This document shows, piece by piece, positions 35,391-43,974 of a stretch of 64,000 nt of DNA (the first letter of the stretch is position 1; each line of letters opens with the position of its first letter). The DNA lies in contig NZ_KB905269.1 in NCBI RefSeq assembly GCF_000378745.1, forward strand, positions 1 to 64,000, in the 5' to 3' direction. This stretch comes from Prevotella amnii DSM 23384 = JCM 14753. Lineage in GTDB: Bacteria; Bacteroidota; Bacteroidia; Bacteroidales; Bacteroidaceae. The position numbers were made by a program, and so were the translations under genes. The notes below the pieces were generated by a model. It saw nothing but the letters and a program-made list of their open reading frames with translations, was not told the DNA's origin and did no database searches.

Positions 35391-36688
35391 AAATAGAGGA
35401 AAAACTGCGCAGCAACGCCGAGAGAAATCGTGAAAGCATAGCCCTTAAGGCAGAGGGTTACACCGTTAGCTACTCACAGCTATATAACTATGTGTGTAGC
35501 AAGGCAAGGACTATGACATACTTTCCTGGCGAACTCGTACCCATAGAAGCAACACCTACGATAGAGTTTGTAGTAACTTACTTTGCCCTTCATCTCATAG
35601 ATGCCGTTGCCGTACCTTTCGAGGCAGGGCTGCCTGAAAAGCGAAAAGAGGAAATAATAGCTATGTTTGCAGGTAAGAAAGCTCCCAAGGGGGTTGCCGA
35701 TGTGCTATATACTACTGGCACTACGGGCAAGTCGAAGGCAGTAATGGTTAGCCATGATACTATCTTTGCTAATGCCGAAAACCTTGTTTTAGCACAGAAG
35801 TTTACAAGAGATGTTACCTTTATAGTAAGCGGACCTCTCAGCCATATAGGTAGCCTCTCTAAGCTATACCCCACTATCTTTGTAGGAGGTACTATACATC
35901 TTGTAGGGGGAATGAAAAACCTCACTGCCTTTTATGACGCCATTGACGACGCTCCCTCTAAGGTAGCTACATTCTTAGTGCCTACTAACATACGTATGCT
36001 GCTAACATTATCTAAAGAGAAGTTAGCCTCTTATGCCGATAAGATAGACTTTATAGAGACAGGTGCTGCCCCAATGGCGCAAACGGACATGGAGGCTCTT
36101 TGCAAAATCTTACCCCACACACGGCTTTATAACACTTATGCTTCTACCGAAACAGGTATAATAGCCACTTACGATTATAATGAGGGTGAGTGCTTGGCAG
36201 GGTGTTTGGGTGTGCCAATGAAACACTCTTCGTTTGCTATAACCCCCGAAGGTAGGGTTTGTTGCAAAGGTAAAACCCTCATGATGGGATATTTTGGCGA
36301 CCCTGACCTTACTAAAACTATCTTAAACGGCAACACTATCGTTACTAACGACATGGGATATATAGACAGCAAGGGGCGGTTGCGCTTGCAGGGTAGGGGC
36401 GATGATGTTATTAATATAGGTGGTTTTAAGATAGACCCCACAGAGGTGGAAGCCACTGCTATGCAGTATGGCGGCGTTAGCGACTGTGTATGTATCTCGG
36501 TAAAGCATGCTTTCACCACTAACGCCTTAAAACTTATAATAGTGCGGGGTGAGGGCTATGAGCAAAAAGAGCTTATCAAGTTTTTAAAGTCGAGGCTCGA
36601 AGCCTATAAAGTGCCGCTATTATATGAAGAGGCATCAAAGATACATCGCACCTTTAATGGCAAGATAGATAGGAAGCATTATAGATAG
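35387..36688 (+). CDS. Acyl-activating AMP-binding ligase (starter loading)
   Basis: A 433-residue adenylate-forming enzyme. The P-loop is VLYTTGTTGKSKAVMVSH, followed by TGAAPM, the adenylate motif YNTYASTETG, the D of NDMGYIDSKGRL, and the C-terminal catalytic lysine in FNGKIDRKHYR. It is shorter than most family members. Its translational coupling to an ACP suggests that it loads an aromatic or fatty acid starter onto that ACP. No ammonia lyase for making a cinnamate-type starter is present in the window. A strong terminator follows. Confidence 0.87.
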   Translation: MKIEEKLRSNAERNRESIALKAEGYTVSYSQLYNYVCSKARTMTYFPGELVPIEATPTIEFVVTYFALHLIDAVAVPFEAGLPEKRKEEIIAMFAGKKAPKGVADVLYTTGTTGKSKAVMVSHDTIFANAENLVLAQKFTRDVTFIVSGPLSHIGSLSKLYPTIFVGGTIHLVGGMKNLTAFYDAIDDAPSKVATFLVPTNIRMLLTLSKEKLASYADKIDFIETGAAPMAQTDMEALCKILPHTRLYNTYASTETGIIATYDYNEGECLAGCLGVPMKHSSFAITPEGRVCCKGKTLMMGYFGDPDLTKTILNGNTIVTNDMGYIDSKGRLRLQGRGDDVINIGGFKIDPTEVEATAMQYGGVSDCVCISVKHAFTTNALKLIIVRGEGYEQKELIKFLKSRLEAYKVPLLYEEASKIHRTFNGKIDRKHYR

Positions 36689-36732
36689 AAAGCATTAGCT
36701 TCCTTTTTATTTCCACTTTATAATATGTAACT

Positions 36733-36786
36733 AAAGCGTGGGGCTATACTAATAGTAATAAACCTATTGGCATAGCCCCACGCTTT
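36733..36786 (+). terminator. Strong terminator at the end of the polyene operon
   Basis: A perfect 15-bp inverted repeat (AAAGCGTGGGGCTAT at 36733-36747, ATAGCCCCACGCTTT at 36772-36786) is followed by further T residues. It separates the operon from the convergent lipoprotein gene and could also stop transcription from the minus strand. Confidence 0.9.
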
Positions 36787-36823
36787 TTTTTTTAGTGTTT
36801 ATAAATATCTTTTCTTTATCTCT

Positions 36824-39484
36824 TTACTTCTTAGTCTTAGGATTGTACGGACGCCTAATAAAGTCTAACTCTACATCTTTACCGTTTATCTTAAACTCCT
36901 TTCTGTTTCTTGGAGCTTGCGGAGAGAACTCGTTAGTCTCGCGGCTGGCTATTAAGCGGACAGGGTAGCAAGCTGAACTATTGACGTTCGCCTCTATTGC
37001 AAGACCTTTATACGACATCCTTCGTGAAATGTAAGTTTTGTCTTCTTCATAAGGGTCATAAGCTACTCCTTCTCTCTTAGAGTAATATTTATTTACTCTT
37101 GTATAATAGTTGCAAGTAGGAACACCGTAATCATAGTCTTTTAACCCAAACATAGGTATAACACGGTAGCAGTCTACATTATATAAAGGGTTGCTATCAG
37201 AGCATTCGCCCCACCATTCGTCGCTCATAATGTCTTTTATGTTTACATCGGCGTTGCCTATCCACCTGCTTTGTATGATGACGCGTGCCCCTTGCCCATC
37301 GGAGTTGTATTCGTTTGCAGGCTGCTTATCTAAGTTCATAAACCTATATCTATATGCGCAGCGGTAGCGGCGCCCAAAATAGTAGCTCCTATTTCTATCT
37401 TCCTCACCTATATTATTATATTTGTCATCTATAAAGAGCGGCTCAAACCTTATAGCGTATATCTCGCCCTTAGTATCGTCTTTCTTAAAATAAGAAGCCC
37501 AAACAGGCAAATCCTTCCAAAAATAACCTTCTGTATTACTTCTTTTGTCTGGACCTTGCCAGAGATTAGGTTCCATATTATCTTTTCTGGGTGAAAATAT
37601 TTCAAAATAAGGGTTAGGGGCATCTTTTAAAGATTTATCTCCATTAAAAACCCATGGGTATAAGTTTATTTTACGGTTAGAAATGTCTTCTAATATATTA
37701 AAGAAGGCAACGCCCCACTCCTCGTTGTTAGGCACATGGTAGCCGCGTGGCACATAGTCTTTGTTAAGGATAAAGTGTTTTTTGAAGTCTTTACCCCTCC
37801 ATGTCATAGCGTATTTTTCTTTTCCTTGAACGTCCTGACCTACCTTTCCCCAGTCCCCTTCTTTCCAAGTACCAGGGCCTGTAACAAAGCTATTATCAAA
37901 CGCTGGCTGGAAAGCGTATACTATGGTGTTAGTCCTTGCTAATCGCTCCAAAGGGTTAGGCCAAGGGTATTTAGGCAGCTTTTTATTATTAGGGTCTACC
38001 TCTCTGAAGTTAGGGCGCACCACACCAAGCTCTATAGTCTTATATCCTACGCCGTCGCCCTTTTCTAATTGTATGTTAGGGATACATTCCGAGGTCTCTT
38101 TATTTTCTTTACTTCTCGTGTCTACTAACCATTCGTCGGCATAACGCACCTTTCCTTTTACTGTCATCTTTCTGCCAAGCATAAAGCCGCCATGCTCTGC
38201 TGTTATCATAGACTGGTGGCGTAAAATGCCTTTATACTGGTCGTTGATAGGCATTCCCCATACAAAGAACTCGTCGTACTTAGGGTTGCTAACTCCCGGC
38301 TTTCGCATCTTGCTTGAGTTATAGGTGTATTGCCATTCGTAGAAGCCGTCTCTCTTGTTGTTAGGGTCGTTAAACCATGGGCGGTGATCCTCCTCATAGT
38401 TCCAGTACCACTGCTTGTTTATGCTGTGCGGAGAGCCGTTTGAGTTTAAGCGCAGCCTGCAGTCTAAGCCAAAGGTTTCGTCCTCCTTTGTGCGATTGGC
38501 AATGTCTTCTAAAGGACACATTGTGAAGAAGCCGTTACCCGAAATCTGAGAGCTGGCAAAGGTATAGTTGTGCCCCTCTGGCTTTACAAGCTTTTCGTTG
38601 CGGCGTATCTTAAACTTTAGCAGTACGCCTAAAGGCTTAAAGTGCCAATTGCGTATCTCTACTTTGTTTTTACCCGTTATGTTAGATAGCTTAATCCAAC
38701 CAGTAGAGAAAGGCACATCAGCCATTAGCTTGCCATCAGAAGAGTAAGTGTTATGCAGCGAGTTAGGTGCAGCAGGGTCAAAAAACACGCCAAAGTAATA
38801 CATGTTCTTTATGTGTCTTATAAACTTATCCTTATCTGCTTTGTTTGCAGACTCCATGTGATATTCTTTTATCAGCTTTTCTATGTTTTTAGGGTTAGGG
38901 TTAAGGCTTTCGTCTTTTCTACCCCCTATAACGCCGCAGATAAACCACTCCTCTTTTCCCCCTTTTATATCCACCTTATCGTTAAGCCATGTAAGGTTGG
39001 TAAGGTTAGAGTTTTGTGTTCTTAGCGTTATACCCGTGCCGCTGGCATTAGCCACCTTGTCGAAGGTTATCTCGCCGGCAGCCAAACATAGTTTTGGGTC
39101 CGTCTTCATATAGAATTCTGCCCCATCGTTACCTCTATGCTCCTTATCATATTTCACCAAGAAGATGCGCGCCTTTATCTGCTTGTCTCCGTTAGATAGC
39201 TGTGGATAGAAATGCCCATCTTTATCTCCTCCCATCATAGGGAAGGCTCTTGTAGTGGGGGAAGCCCCTTCGCCTTGGGCATCTTCCGTTATGGGCATAC
39301 CCTCTAAGGAGGCACTTGCAGATATATAAGCCTGTGAGGTCTGTATATCTATACCTGATTGTTGCTCACTGCTTACAGTAGAAGCTGAAGAGCTTTTCTC
39401 TGTTAGATAGTCGGCACAGCTCGAATATAGCAGAGCTGAACATAAAACAAAGCTAAATGCTACTTTTTTTGCAGTCTTATTCAT
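36824..39484 (-). CDS. Large surface lipoprotein, paralogue of 46172-48421
   Basis: An 886-residue lipoprotein; the start at the ATG at 39484 gives a signal peptide ending in the lipobox ALLYSSC. It then has a serine-rich linker and several beta-rich domains. The phrases KPLGVLLKFKIRRNEK, FFVWGMP, RGYHVPNNEEWG, RCAYRYRFMNL and SRWIGNADVNIKDI recur in the same order in the 749-residue lipoprotein at 46172. GYHVPNNEEW recalls the GWRLPTxxEW core of Fibrobacter paralogous (FISUMP) domains, and the first half has a fimbrillin-like feel; neither is certain. A small acidic-tailed ORF lies 57 nt upstream. Function unknown, likely a cell-surface protein. Confidence 0.75.
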   Translation of the reverse strand: MNKTAKKVAFSFVLCSALLYSSCADYLTEKSSSASTVSSEQQSGIDIQTSQAYISASASLEGMPITEDAQGEGASPTTRAFPMMGGDKDGHFYPQLSNGDKQIKARIFLVKYDKEHRGNDGAEFYMKTDPKLCLAAGEITFDKVANASGTGITLRTQNSNLTNLTWLNDKVDIKGGKEEWFICGVIGGRKDESLNPNPKNIEKLIKEYHMESANKADKDKFIRHIKNMYYFGVFFDPAAPNSLHNTYSSDGKLMADVPFSTGWIKLSNITGKNKVEIRNWHFKPLGVLLKFKIRRNEKLVKPEGHNYTFASSQISGNGFFTMCPLEDIANRTKEDETFGLDCRLRLNSNGSPHSINKQWYWNYEEDHRPWFNDPNNKRDGFYEWQYTYNSSKMRKPGVSNPKYDEFFVWGMPINDQYKGILRHQSMITAEHGGFMLGRKMTVKGKVRYADEWLVDTRSKENKETSECIPNIQLEKGDGVGYKTIELGVVRPNFREVDPNNKKLPKYPWPNPLERLARTNTIVYAFQPAFDNSFVTGPGTWKEGDWGKVGQDVQGKEKYAMTWRGKDFKKHFILNKDYVPRGYHVPNNEEWGVAFFNILEDISNRKINLYPWVFNGDKSLKDAPNPYFEIFSPRKDNMEPNLWQGPDKRSNTEGYFWKDLPVWASYFKKDDTKGEIYAIRFEPLFIDDKYNNIGEEDRNRSYYFGRRYRCAYRYRFMNLDKQPANEYNSDGQGARVIIQSRWIGNADVNIKDIMSDEWWGECSDSNPLYNVDCYRVIPMFGLKDYDYGVPTCNYYTRVNKYYSKREGVAYDPYEEDKTYISRRMSYKGLAIEANVNSSACYPVRLIASRETNEFSPQAPRNRKEFKINGKDVELDFIRRPYNPKTKK

Positions 39485-39541
39485 TGTTTTCTTTTTATTT
39501 ACTTTACTTATATTATATATATGTGGCACAGATAGCAGCTT

Positions 39542-39736
39542 TTAATCGTCGATTTCCTGACCTATAAGATTGTCGTCATCGGTAGTGACTTCTCCGCTAA
39601 TGTCGCCACCGTCTGTAGTACCTGTGATGTCTCCCTGAATGCTTCCTGCCATTAGTGGCATATAGCCTGGCATGGCTATAAGGTAAGCCATGGGCTTACA
39701 GTATGGCAGCTTCTTTTCTTCTTTTCTTTTTCTCAT
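39542..39736 (-). CDS. Small acidic-tailed protein paired with large lipoprotein
   Basis: A 64-residue protein with a basic N-terminus (MRKRKEEKKLPYCKP), a hydrophobic middle (AYLIAMPGYMPLMAGSIQG) and an acidic tail with DGGDISGE and TDDD. It has no clear signal peptide. The order basic start, Y-x-K-P, hydrophobic stretch with M/S, DGG, acidic end is also seen in the small ORF at 45959. Both lie exactly 57 nt upstream of a large paralogous lipoprotein gene. Such small proteins are common beside fimbrillin-like genes in this group as I recall, with no known role. Confidence 0.7.
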   Translation of the reverse strand: MRKRKEEKKLPYCKPMAYLIAMPGYMPLMAGSIQGDITGTTDGGDISGEVTTDDDNLIGQEIDD

Positions 39737-39868
39737 TATCCTTTATATATATATGTCCTAAAAATATTTTCTTTTAGCTGCGTGTTTTTCTTCTCGTAGC
39801 TTTCTCTTGTAAAAAAAAACTATCTCGCGCAGATACCTGTTATAAGTGTGTACCGCTTAAAACGATTG

Positions 39869-39876
39869 CAAAATTA
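39869..39876 (-). promoter_or_regulatory. Candidate -7 element of the small ORF-lipoprotein pair
   Basis: The minus strand reads TAATTTTG, a match to TAnnTTTG, about 130 bp upstream of the small ORF start. No clear -33 partner. The shared spacer 39737-40021 otherwise holds only the divergent PAP2 promoter. Confidence 0.35.
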
Positions 39877-39984
39877 TGCAATAAAGGGTAGAAGAGAGAA
39901 CATTTTAACTTTTGTAAAAAAAAAAAAAACTTTCTTTACGAAAATTTTTGCACCCCTTTTTGCCACTTTTTCTTGGCGTCAGCC

Positions 39985-40015
39985 TTTGCTTTTTGGCATG
40001 AAAAGCGTATCTTTG
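39985..40015 (+). promoter_or_regulatory. Promoter of the PAP2 phosphatase gene
   Basis: TTTG at 39985-39988 and TATCTTTG at 40008-40015 are spaced 19 bp apart. The ATG at 40022 follows 6 nt later, so the mRNA would be almost leaderless. This also supports 40022 rather than the upstream in-frame ATG at 39848 as start. Confidence 0.65.
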
Positions 40016-40021
40016 CAGGCT

Positions 40022-40747
40022 ATGAAGTGTAGGCATAGTTTTCTTATAGTAGTGCTTTTCTCTCTTCTGCCTTTATGTGTAGAGGGCGCAGATAGCACGT
40101 TTGTGAAAAGTGGTGAGCAGGCTTTTAAGGTGGAGGCTCAAAAGGGTGTGAATAGCCTTTTTAATAGTTCTTCTTACGCTGGCTTGGGTTTAGTGGGTAC
40201 TGGGCTTTGTGTAAAGAGCTATAAGCGCGACTTTCGGGAGATGCGTAACAGGAGTTTCCCTTCTTTTAAAACCACTGTAGACGACTACATACAGTACGCC
40301 CCCTTGCTTGCCACATGGGGCTTAAACCTTTCGGGCGTGCAGGGTAAGAGTTCTTTTAAGCGTCTTGCTTTGAGCAATGTGTCGTCTGCTCTTATTATGG
40401 CAGCTTTGGTAAATGGTATAAAATATACCGTTAGAGAGATGCGCCCCGACGATACCTCGCCAAACTCTTTCCCCTCCGGGCATACTGCCACAGCCTTTAT
40501 GGCAGCTACCATACTGCATAAGGAGTATGGCGCAACTAAAAGCTATTGGTATAGCGTGGCAGGATATTCTTTAGCAGCTGCAACGGGTGTGTGCCGGGTG
40601 CTTAACAACAGGCATTGGGTGAGCGATGTCTTAGTGGGAGCAGGCATAGGCATAGTATCTGTAGAGTTAGGCTATTTCTTAAGCGACCTCATCTTAAAGG
40701 ATAAAAACAGCAAAAAGAATAGCAAAAAGGCTAAAATAGGTTACTAA
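40022..40747 (+). CDS. PAP2-family phosphatase
   Basis: A 241-residue membrane-associated phosphatase. The signal peptide is MKCRHSFLIVVLFSLLPLCV. PAP2 motifs are visible: KYTVREMRPDD (K-x6-RP), FPSGHTATAFMAA, and CRVLNNRHWVSDVLVG, where a cysteine replaces the usual serine before the R-x5-H. Family members remove phosphate from phosphatidic acid or undecaprenyl pyrophosphate in the periplasm. The lysine-rich tail is short. Confidence 0.88.
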   Translation: MKCRHSFLIVVLFSLLPLCVEGADSTFVKSGEQAFKVEAQKGVNSLFNSSSYAGLGLVGTGLCVKSYKRDFREMRNRSFPSFKTTVDDYIQYAPLLATWGLNLSGVQGKSSFKRLALSNVSSALIMAALVNGIKYTVREMRPDDTSPNSFPSGHTATAFMAATILHKEYGATKSYWYSVAGYSLAAATGVCRVLNNRHWVSDVLVGAGIGIVSVELGYFLSDLILKDKNSKKNSKKAKIGY

Positions 40748-40749
40748 TA

Positions 40750-40781
40750 TTTGTGTAGATGTAATTTATAAATTACCTTTG
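40750..40781 (+). promoter_or_regulatory. Promoter of the higBA pair
   Basis: TTTG at 40750-40753 and TACCTTTG at 40774-40781 are spaced 20 bp apart, a near-ideal match. The toxin ATG follows 4 nt after, so the transcript would be nearly leaderless. Confidence 0.65.
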
Positions 40782-40785
40782 TAGT

Positions 40786-41130
40786 ATGAAGTATAGGGAA
40801 GTTGTAACATATAAAGACGGTTTTGATACCTTTTTTGAGGCGCAGACAGAGAAAGTGCGGACGAAAATTATTAAGGTATTAGATATTATAGAGCAAATAC
40901 AGCGAATACCCAAAATTTATTTGAAACATATAGAAGGTACAAATGGTTTGTTTGAAATAAGGGCTCAATTGTCTAATAATATTTTTAGGATTTTTTGTTT
41001 TTTTGACGGTAACAAGTTGGTAGTTTTGTTAAGTGGATTTCAAAAGAAAACGCAAAAAACACCAAGAACAGAGATTCAGAAAGCAGAAAGATTAAAAGAT
41101 GAGTATTATAAAGAAAAAGGTGAAAAATAA
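40786..41130 (+). CDS. higB: HigB-like toxin (RelE/ParE superfamily)
   Basis: A 114-residue protein of the phage-derived Gp49/HigB family. The core reads KIYLKHIEGTNGLFEIRAQL, then NIFRIFCFFDGNKLVVLLSG and FQKKTQKTPRTEIQKAERL. These mRNA-cleaving toxins act on the ribosome. The toxin gene comes first, which is the HigBA order, and the antitoxin start follows 1 nt after its stop. Confidence 0.88.
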   Translation: MKYREVVTYKDGFDTFFEAQTEKVRTKIIKVLDIIEQIQRIPKIYLKHIEGTNGLFEIRAQLSNNIFRIFCFFDGNKLVVLLSGFQKKTQKTPRTEIQKAERLKDEYYKEKGEK

Positions 41131-41131
41131 G

Positions 41132-41425
41132 ATGAAAAATATACAAACTTTAGATGAGATTAAAACCAAGTATTATGGTTCTATAGGTACTGCTAAGCGT
41201 AATGAGTTAGAAAATGAATTGGCATCATTGCGTATTGGGCTTAAGATAAAAGAGGCACGAGAAACACAGCGACTTACTCAGGCACAGTTAGCCGAACGAG
41301 TAAATAAAAGACGTGCTTTTATATCGAAAGTAGAAAATGATGGGGAAAACATAACATTGAAAACATTATTCGATATTGTGGAACGAGGCTTGGGTGGAAA
41401 ACTTAATATTGAGGTAACTTTCTAA
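41132..41425 (+). CDS. higA: HigA-like XRE antitoxin
   Basis: A 97-residue protein starting at the ATG at 41132. It has an XRE helix-turn-helix in the second half: IKEARETQRLTQAQLAERVN and RRAFISKVENDGENITLKTL. It would bind and neutralise the toxin and repress the pair's promoter. The promoter is compact, so operator and -7 may overlap; no palindrome was recognised there. Confidence 0.88.
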   Translation: MKNIQTLDEIKTKYYGSIGTAKRNELENELASLRIGLKIKEARETQRLTQAQLAERVNKRRAFISKVENDGENITLKTLFDIVERGLGGKLNIEVTF

Positions 41426-41491
41426 TCTTTTCTATTACTTTTACCTTAAAAGTATAGGTGCTTCTGTGGGGAAAAAGAACGTCGGGGAAAA

Positions 41492-41534
41492 GCATTTTTA
41501 ATTTATTTTTAATGGAAAAATAAATTAAAAATGC
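41492..41534. terminator. Perfect 19-bp AT-rich inverted repeat after higBA
   Basis: GCATTTTTAATTTATTTTT (41492-41510) and its exact complement (41516-41534) flank a 5-nt loop. It lies 67 nt after higA and may end that transcript from either side. It lacks the GC-rich stem of a standard terminator. The rest of the 374-bp gap 41426-41799 holds only the promoter of the next gene. Confidence 0.5.
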
Positions 41535-41666
41535 AGTAAAAATAATCTATTTTTCTTTTTCATGCCTTATGTATTGTTGTGTTATGTGTGGTTTGTGTTT
41601 AGGCATGAAATGTTATTTTAATAATGGAATAATGCTCCTTTGTGCTTATATTCTATAAATAATTTC

Positions 41667-41674
41667 TATCTTTG
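41667..41674 (+). promoter_or_regulatory. -7 element upstream of the YitT-family gene
   Basis: TATCTTTG matches the consensus exactly. The implied leader is about 120 nt long, longer than usual here, but I see no riboswitch-like fold in it. The -33 partner is not obvious. Confidence 0.5.
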
Positions 41675-41799
41675 CAGCGTGTATAAAAGGGTGAGGCTAT
41701 AGGCTCATGATTATTTATGTGTGTTTGCCTTTCCTGCTAAGGGTAAGCGTTTTAAGATGTTTATTTTTGCTTTTAAGATTATAATTAAAATATAAAGAA

Positions 41800-42729
41800 A
41801 TGGCTAACAAGAAAACGGGAATCATCAGAGATCTGTCAGATTATGTAATTATTGCGCTTTCTATGTGTATAGGTAGCTTTGGTTGGTGTGCTTTTTTGCT
41901 TCCTCACAAGATACCTATAGGTGGTATAGCAGGTATATCAGCCATAGTTTTTTGGGGTTTTGATATCCCGGTGCAGTATATATACTTTTCGTTAAATGCT
42001 TGTCTTTTGCTTGCTGCCTTATATGTGCTGGGCTGGCAGTTTAGTGTGCGCACTATTTATGCAGTGGTGGTGTTTACTATAATGACGTCTTTTTTCCAAA
42101 GTGTGTTAGCTCATGCTAATCTTTTCTTAGACGAGCCTTTTTTGGCTTGTGTCATAGGCGGTGTGTTCTTAGGCTTTGGTACGGGTGTGGCTTTGCTGTA
42201 TAATGCCAGTTCGGGAGGGTCTGATGTGGTGGCAGCCATGGTAAGAAAGTTTCACGACATATCGCTGGGCAGGGTCATTTTAGGTTGCGATTTGCTTATA
42301 ATAACGTGTAGCTACCTTATCTTGCACAATTGGGAGCATGTTATCTATGGGTATATAGTGTTGTTTGTGATGAGCTTCACGGTAGACTATGTTATAAACG
42401 GTCGTCGTGGTTCGGTGCAGTTTTTTATTGTTTCTTCTCATTGGCAGGAGATAGGCAAGGCCATAGGCCAAAGGGTGGTGCGTGGCTGTACGGTAATAGA
42501 GGCTCGTGGTTTTTATACGCGCGATAAGGTGGGCATGCTGTTTGTAGTGGCAAGCAGGTCGCAGGCTCGCTCGGTATATCGTGTTATAGACGAGATAGAC
42601 GATAAGGCTTTTGTCTCTCAGGCTGCCGTAAACGCCGTTTATGGTATGGGTTTTGAGAGAATGAAGACTAAGAAGCATAAGAAGCAGCATGAGCCTTCAG
42701 GCATTGAGATAATAAAGGATATAGACTAA
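41800..42729 (+). CDS. YitT-family membrane protein
   Basis: A 309-residue protein with five or six membrane helices in the first 210 residues (LSMCIGSFGWCAFLLPHKIP, IGGIAGISAIVFWGF) and the C-terminal DUF2179 domain (SQARSVYRVIDEIDDKAFVS). Family members are widespread in Bacteroidota and Firmicutes, with no settled function. The stop is 1 nt before mnmA, so the two are co-transcribed. Confidence 0.85.
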   Translation: MANKKTGIIRDLSDYVIIALSMCIGSFGWCAFLLPHKIPIGGIAGISAIVFWGFDIPVQYIYFSLNACLLLAALYVLGWQFSVRTIYAVVVFTIMTSFFQSVLAHANLFLDEPFLACVIGGVFLGFGTGVALLYNASSGGSDVVAAMVRKFHDISLGRVILGCDLLIITCSYLILHNWEHVIYGYIVLFVMSFTVDYVINGRRGSVQFFIVSSHWQEIGKAIGQRVVRGCTVIEARGFYTRDKVGMLFVVASRSQARSVYRVIDEIDDKAFVSQAAVNAVYGMGFERMKTKKHKKQHEPSGIEIIKDID

Positions 42730-42730
42730 A

Positions 42731-43894
42731 ATGGACATAGAAGAGATAAAACATAAGAAGATAGCCGTGTTGCTATCGGGGGGTGTAGATAGTTCGGTAG
42801 TGGTATGGGAGCTTGCTCGTATAGGCTTACACCCAGACTGTTACTATATCAAGATAGGTCCTAAGGAGGCTGACCAGTGGGATTGCACTTCAGAGGAGGA
42901 CCTCGAGATGGCTACTGCCGTAGCCAAGCGGTTTGGCTGTAAGCTCGAGGTGGTAGACTGTCATAAGGAGTATTGGAGCGAGGTTACCAAGTATACTATG
43001 GATAAGGTAAGGGTGGGGCTTACGCCAAACCCTGATGTTATGTGTAACAGGCTCATCAAGTTTGGTGCTTTTTATAAGAAGAAAGGTCATGAGTACGACC
43101 TTATAGCCACTGGTCATTATGCTCAAACGAAGTGGATAGATGGTAAGAAATGGCTATGTACCTCTCCTGATGCTGTTAAGGATCAGACCGATTTCCTTTC
43201 TCAGATATACCCTTGGCAGCTACAAAAGGCTATCTTCCCGATAGGCCATTATGCTAAGGACGAGGTGCGCCGTATCGCCGAACGTGAGCATCTTATAAAC
43301 GCTGCGCGTAAGGATTCGCAAGGCATCTGCTTTTTGGGTAATATAGATTATAATGAGTATGTTCGCCGTTATCTTGGCGAAAGCAAGGGCGATATTATAG
43401 AGAAGGAAACGGGTAAGAAGATAGGCGAGCATAAGGGCTTGTGGTTTCATACCATAGGTCAGCGCAAGGGCTTGGGGCTTGGAGGAGGTCCGTGGTTTGT
43501 AGTGAGCAAGGACGTAGAAAGGAATGTTCTTTATGTTAGCCATGGTTACGACCCTGAGCTGGCTTATAAACGCTCTTTTAAGGTCTTAGGGCTACACTGG
43601 CTTACGCCTGAGGGGTTAGAGCTTTTTGAGGGTAAGGACGGTGTAGGTTTGCAGGAAGACCTTTCTATAGAAAGCCATACAAGGCTTATACCTATAACCT
43701 TTAAGATACGCCATACCCCAGAGTATCATAAAGGCTTTTTAGAAGTGGGCTCTACCAAGGAGGCTTTGGCAGAGGGTGGCAGCGGTGTTATACACTCTCA
43801 GCAGAAGATACATGGTGTGGCTCCGGGGCAGTTTTGCGTTATTTACGACGAAAAGCACGACCGCTGTTATGGTAGCGGCGAGATAACTGTTTAA
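42731..43894 (+). CDS. mnmA: tRNA-specific 2-thiouridylase MnmA
   Basis: A 387-residue enzyme that thiolates U34 of tRNAs for Lys, Glu and Gln. It has the PP-loop VLLSGGVDSSVV, the catalytic cysteine in PDVMCNRLIKF and the second in SQGICFLGNIDY, and the family stretch HTIGQRKGLGLGGGPWFV. Length is normal. It is in one unit with the YitT-family gene. Confidence 0.95.
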   Translation: MDIEEIKHKKIAVLLSGGVDSSVVVWELARIGLHPDCYYIKIGPKEADQWDCTSEEDLEMATAVAKRFGCKLEVVDCHKEYWSEVTKYTMDKVRVGLTPNPDVMCNRLIKFGAFYKKKGHEYDLIATGHYAQTKWIDGKKWLCTSPDAVKDQTDFLSQIYPWQLQKAIFPIGHYAKDEVRRIAEREHLINAARKDSQGICFLGNIDYNEYVRRYLGESKGDIIEKETGKKIGEHKGLWFHTIGQRKGLGLGGGPWFVVSKDVERNVLYVSHGYDPELAYKRSFKVLGLHWLTPEGLELFEGKDGVGLQEDLSIESHTRLIPITFKIRHTPEYHKGFLEVGSTKEALAEGGSGVIHSQQKIHGVAPGQFCVIYDEKHDRCYGSGEITV

Positions 43895-43923
43895 AAAAGG
43901 TAAAAAAAAGAAAATATTTATTC

Positions 43924-43953
43924 TTGTTATTATTTTTAAATATCGTATCTTTG
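43924..43953 (+). promoter_or_regulatory. Promoter of the AspT-like antiporter gene
   Basis: TTG at 43924-43926 and TATCTTTG at 43946-43953, spaced 19 bp apart, lie 21 nt before the ATG. Confidence 0.65.
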
Positions 43954-43974
43954 CACCACTTATAAAATATAATT

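Noticed and set aside
39848..40021. Upstream in-frame start of the PAP2 gene
   Set aside because: The promoter elements at 39985-40015 lie inside this extension, and the signal peptide starts at 40022.
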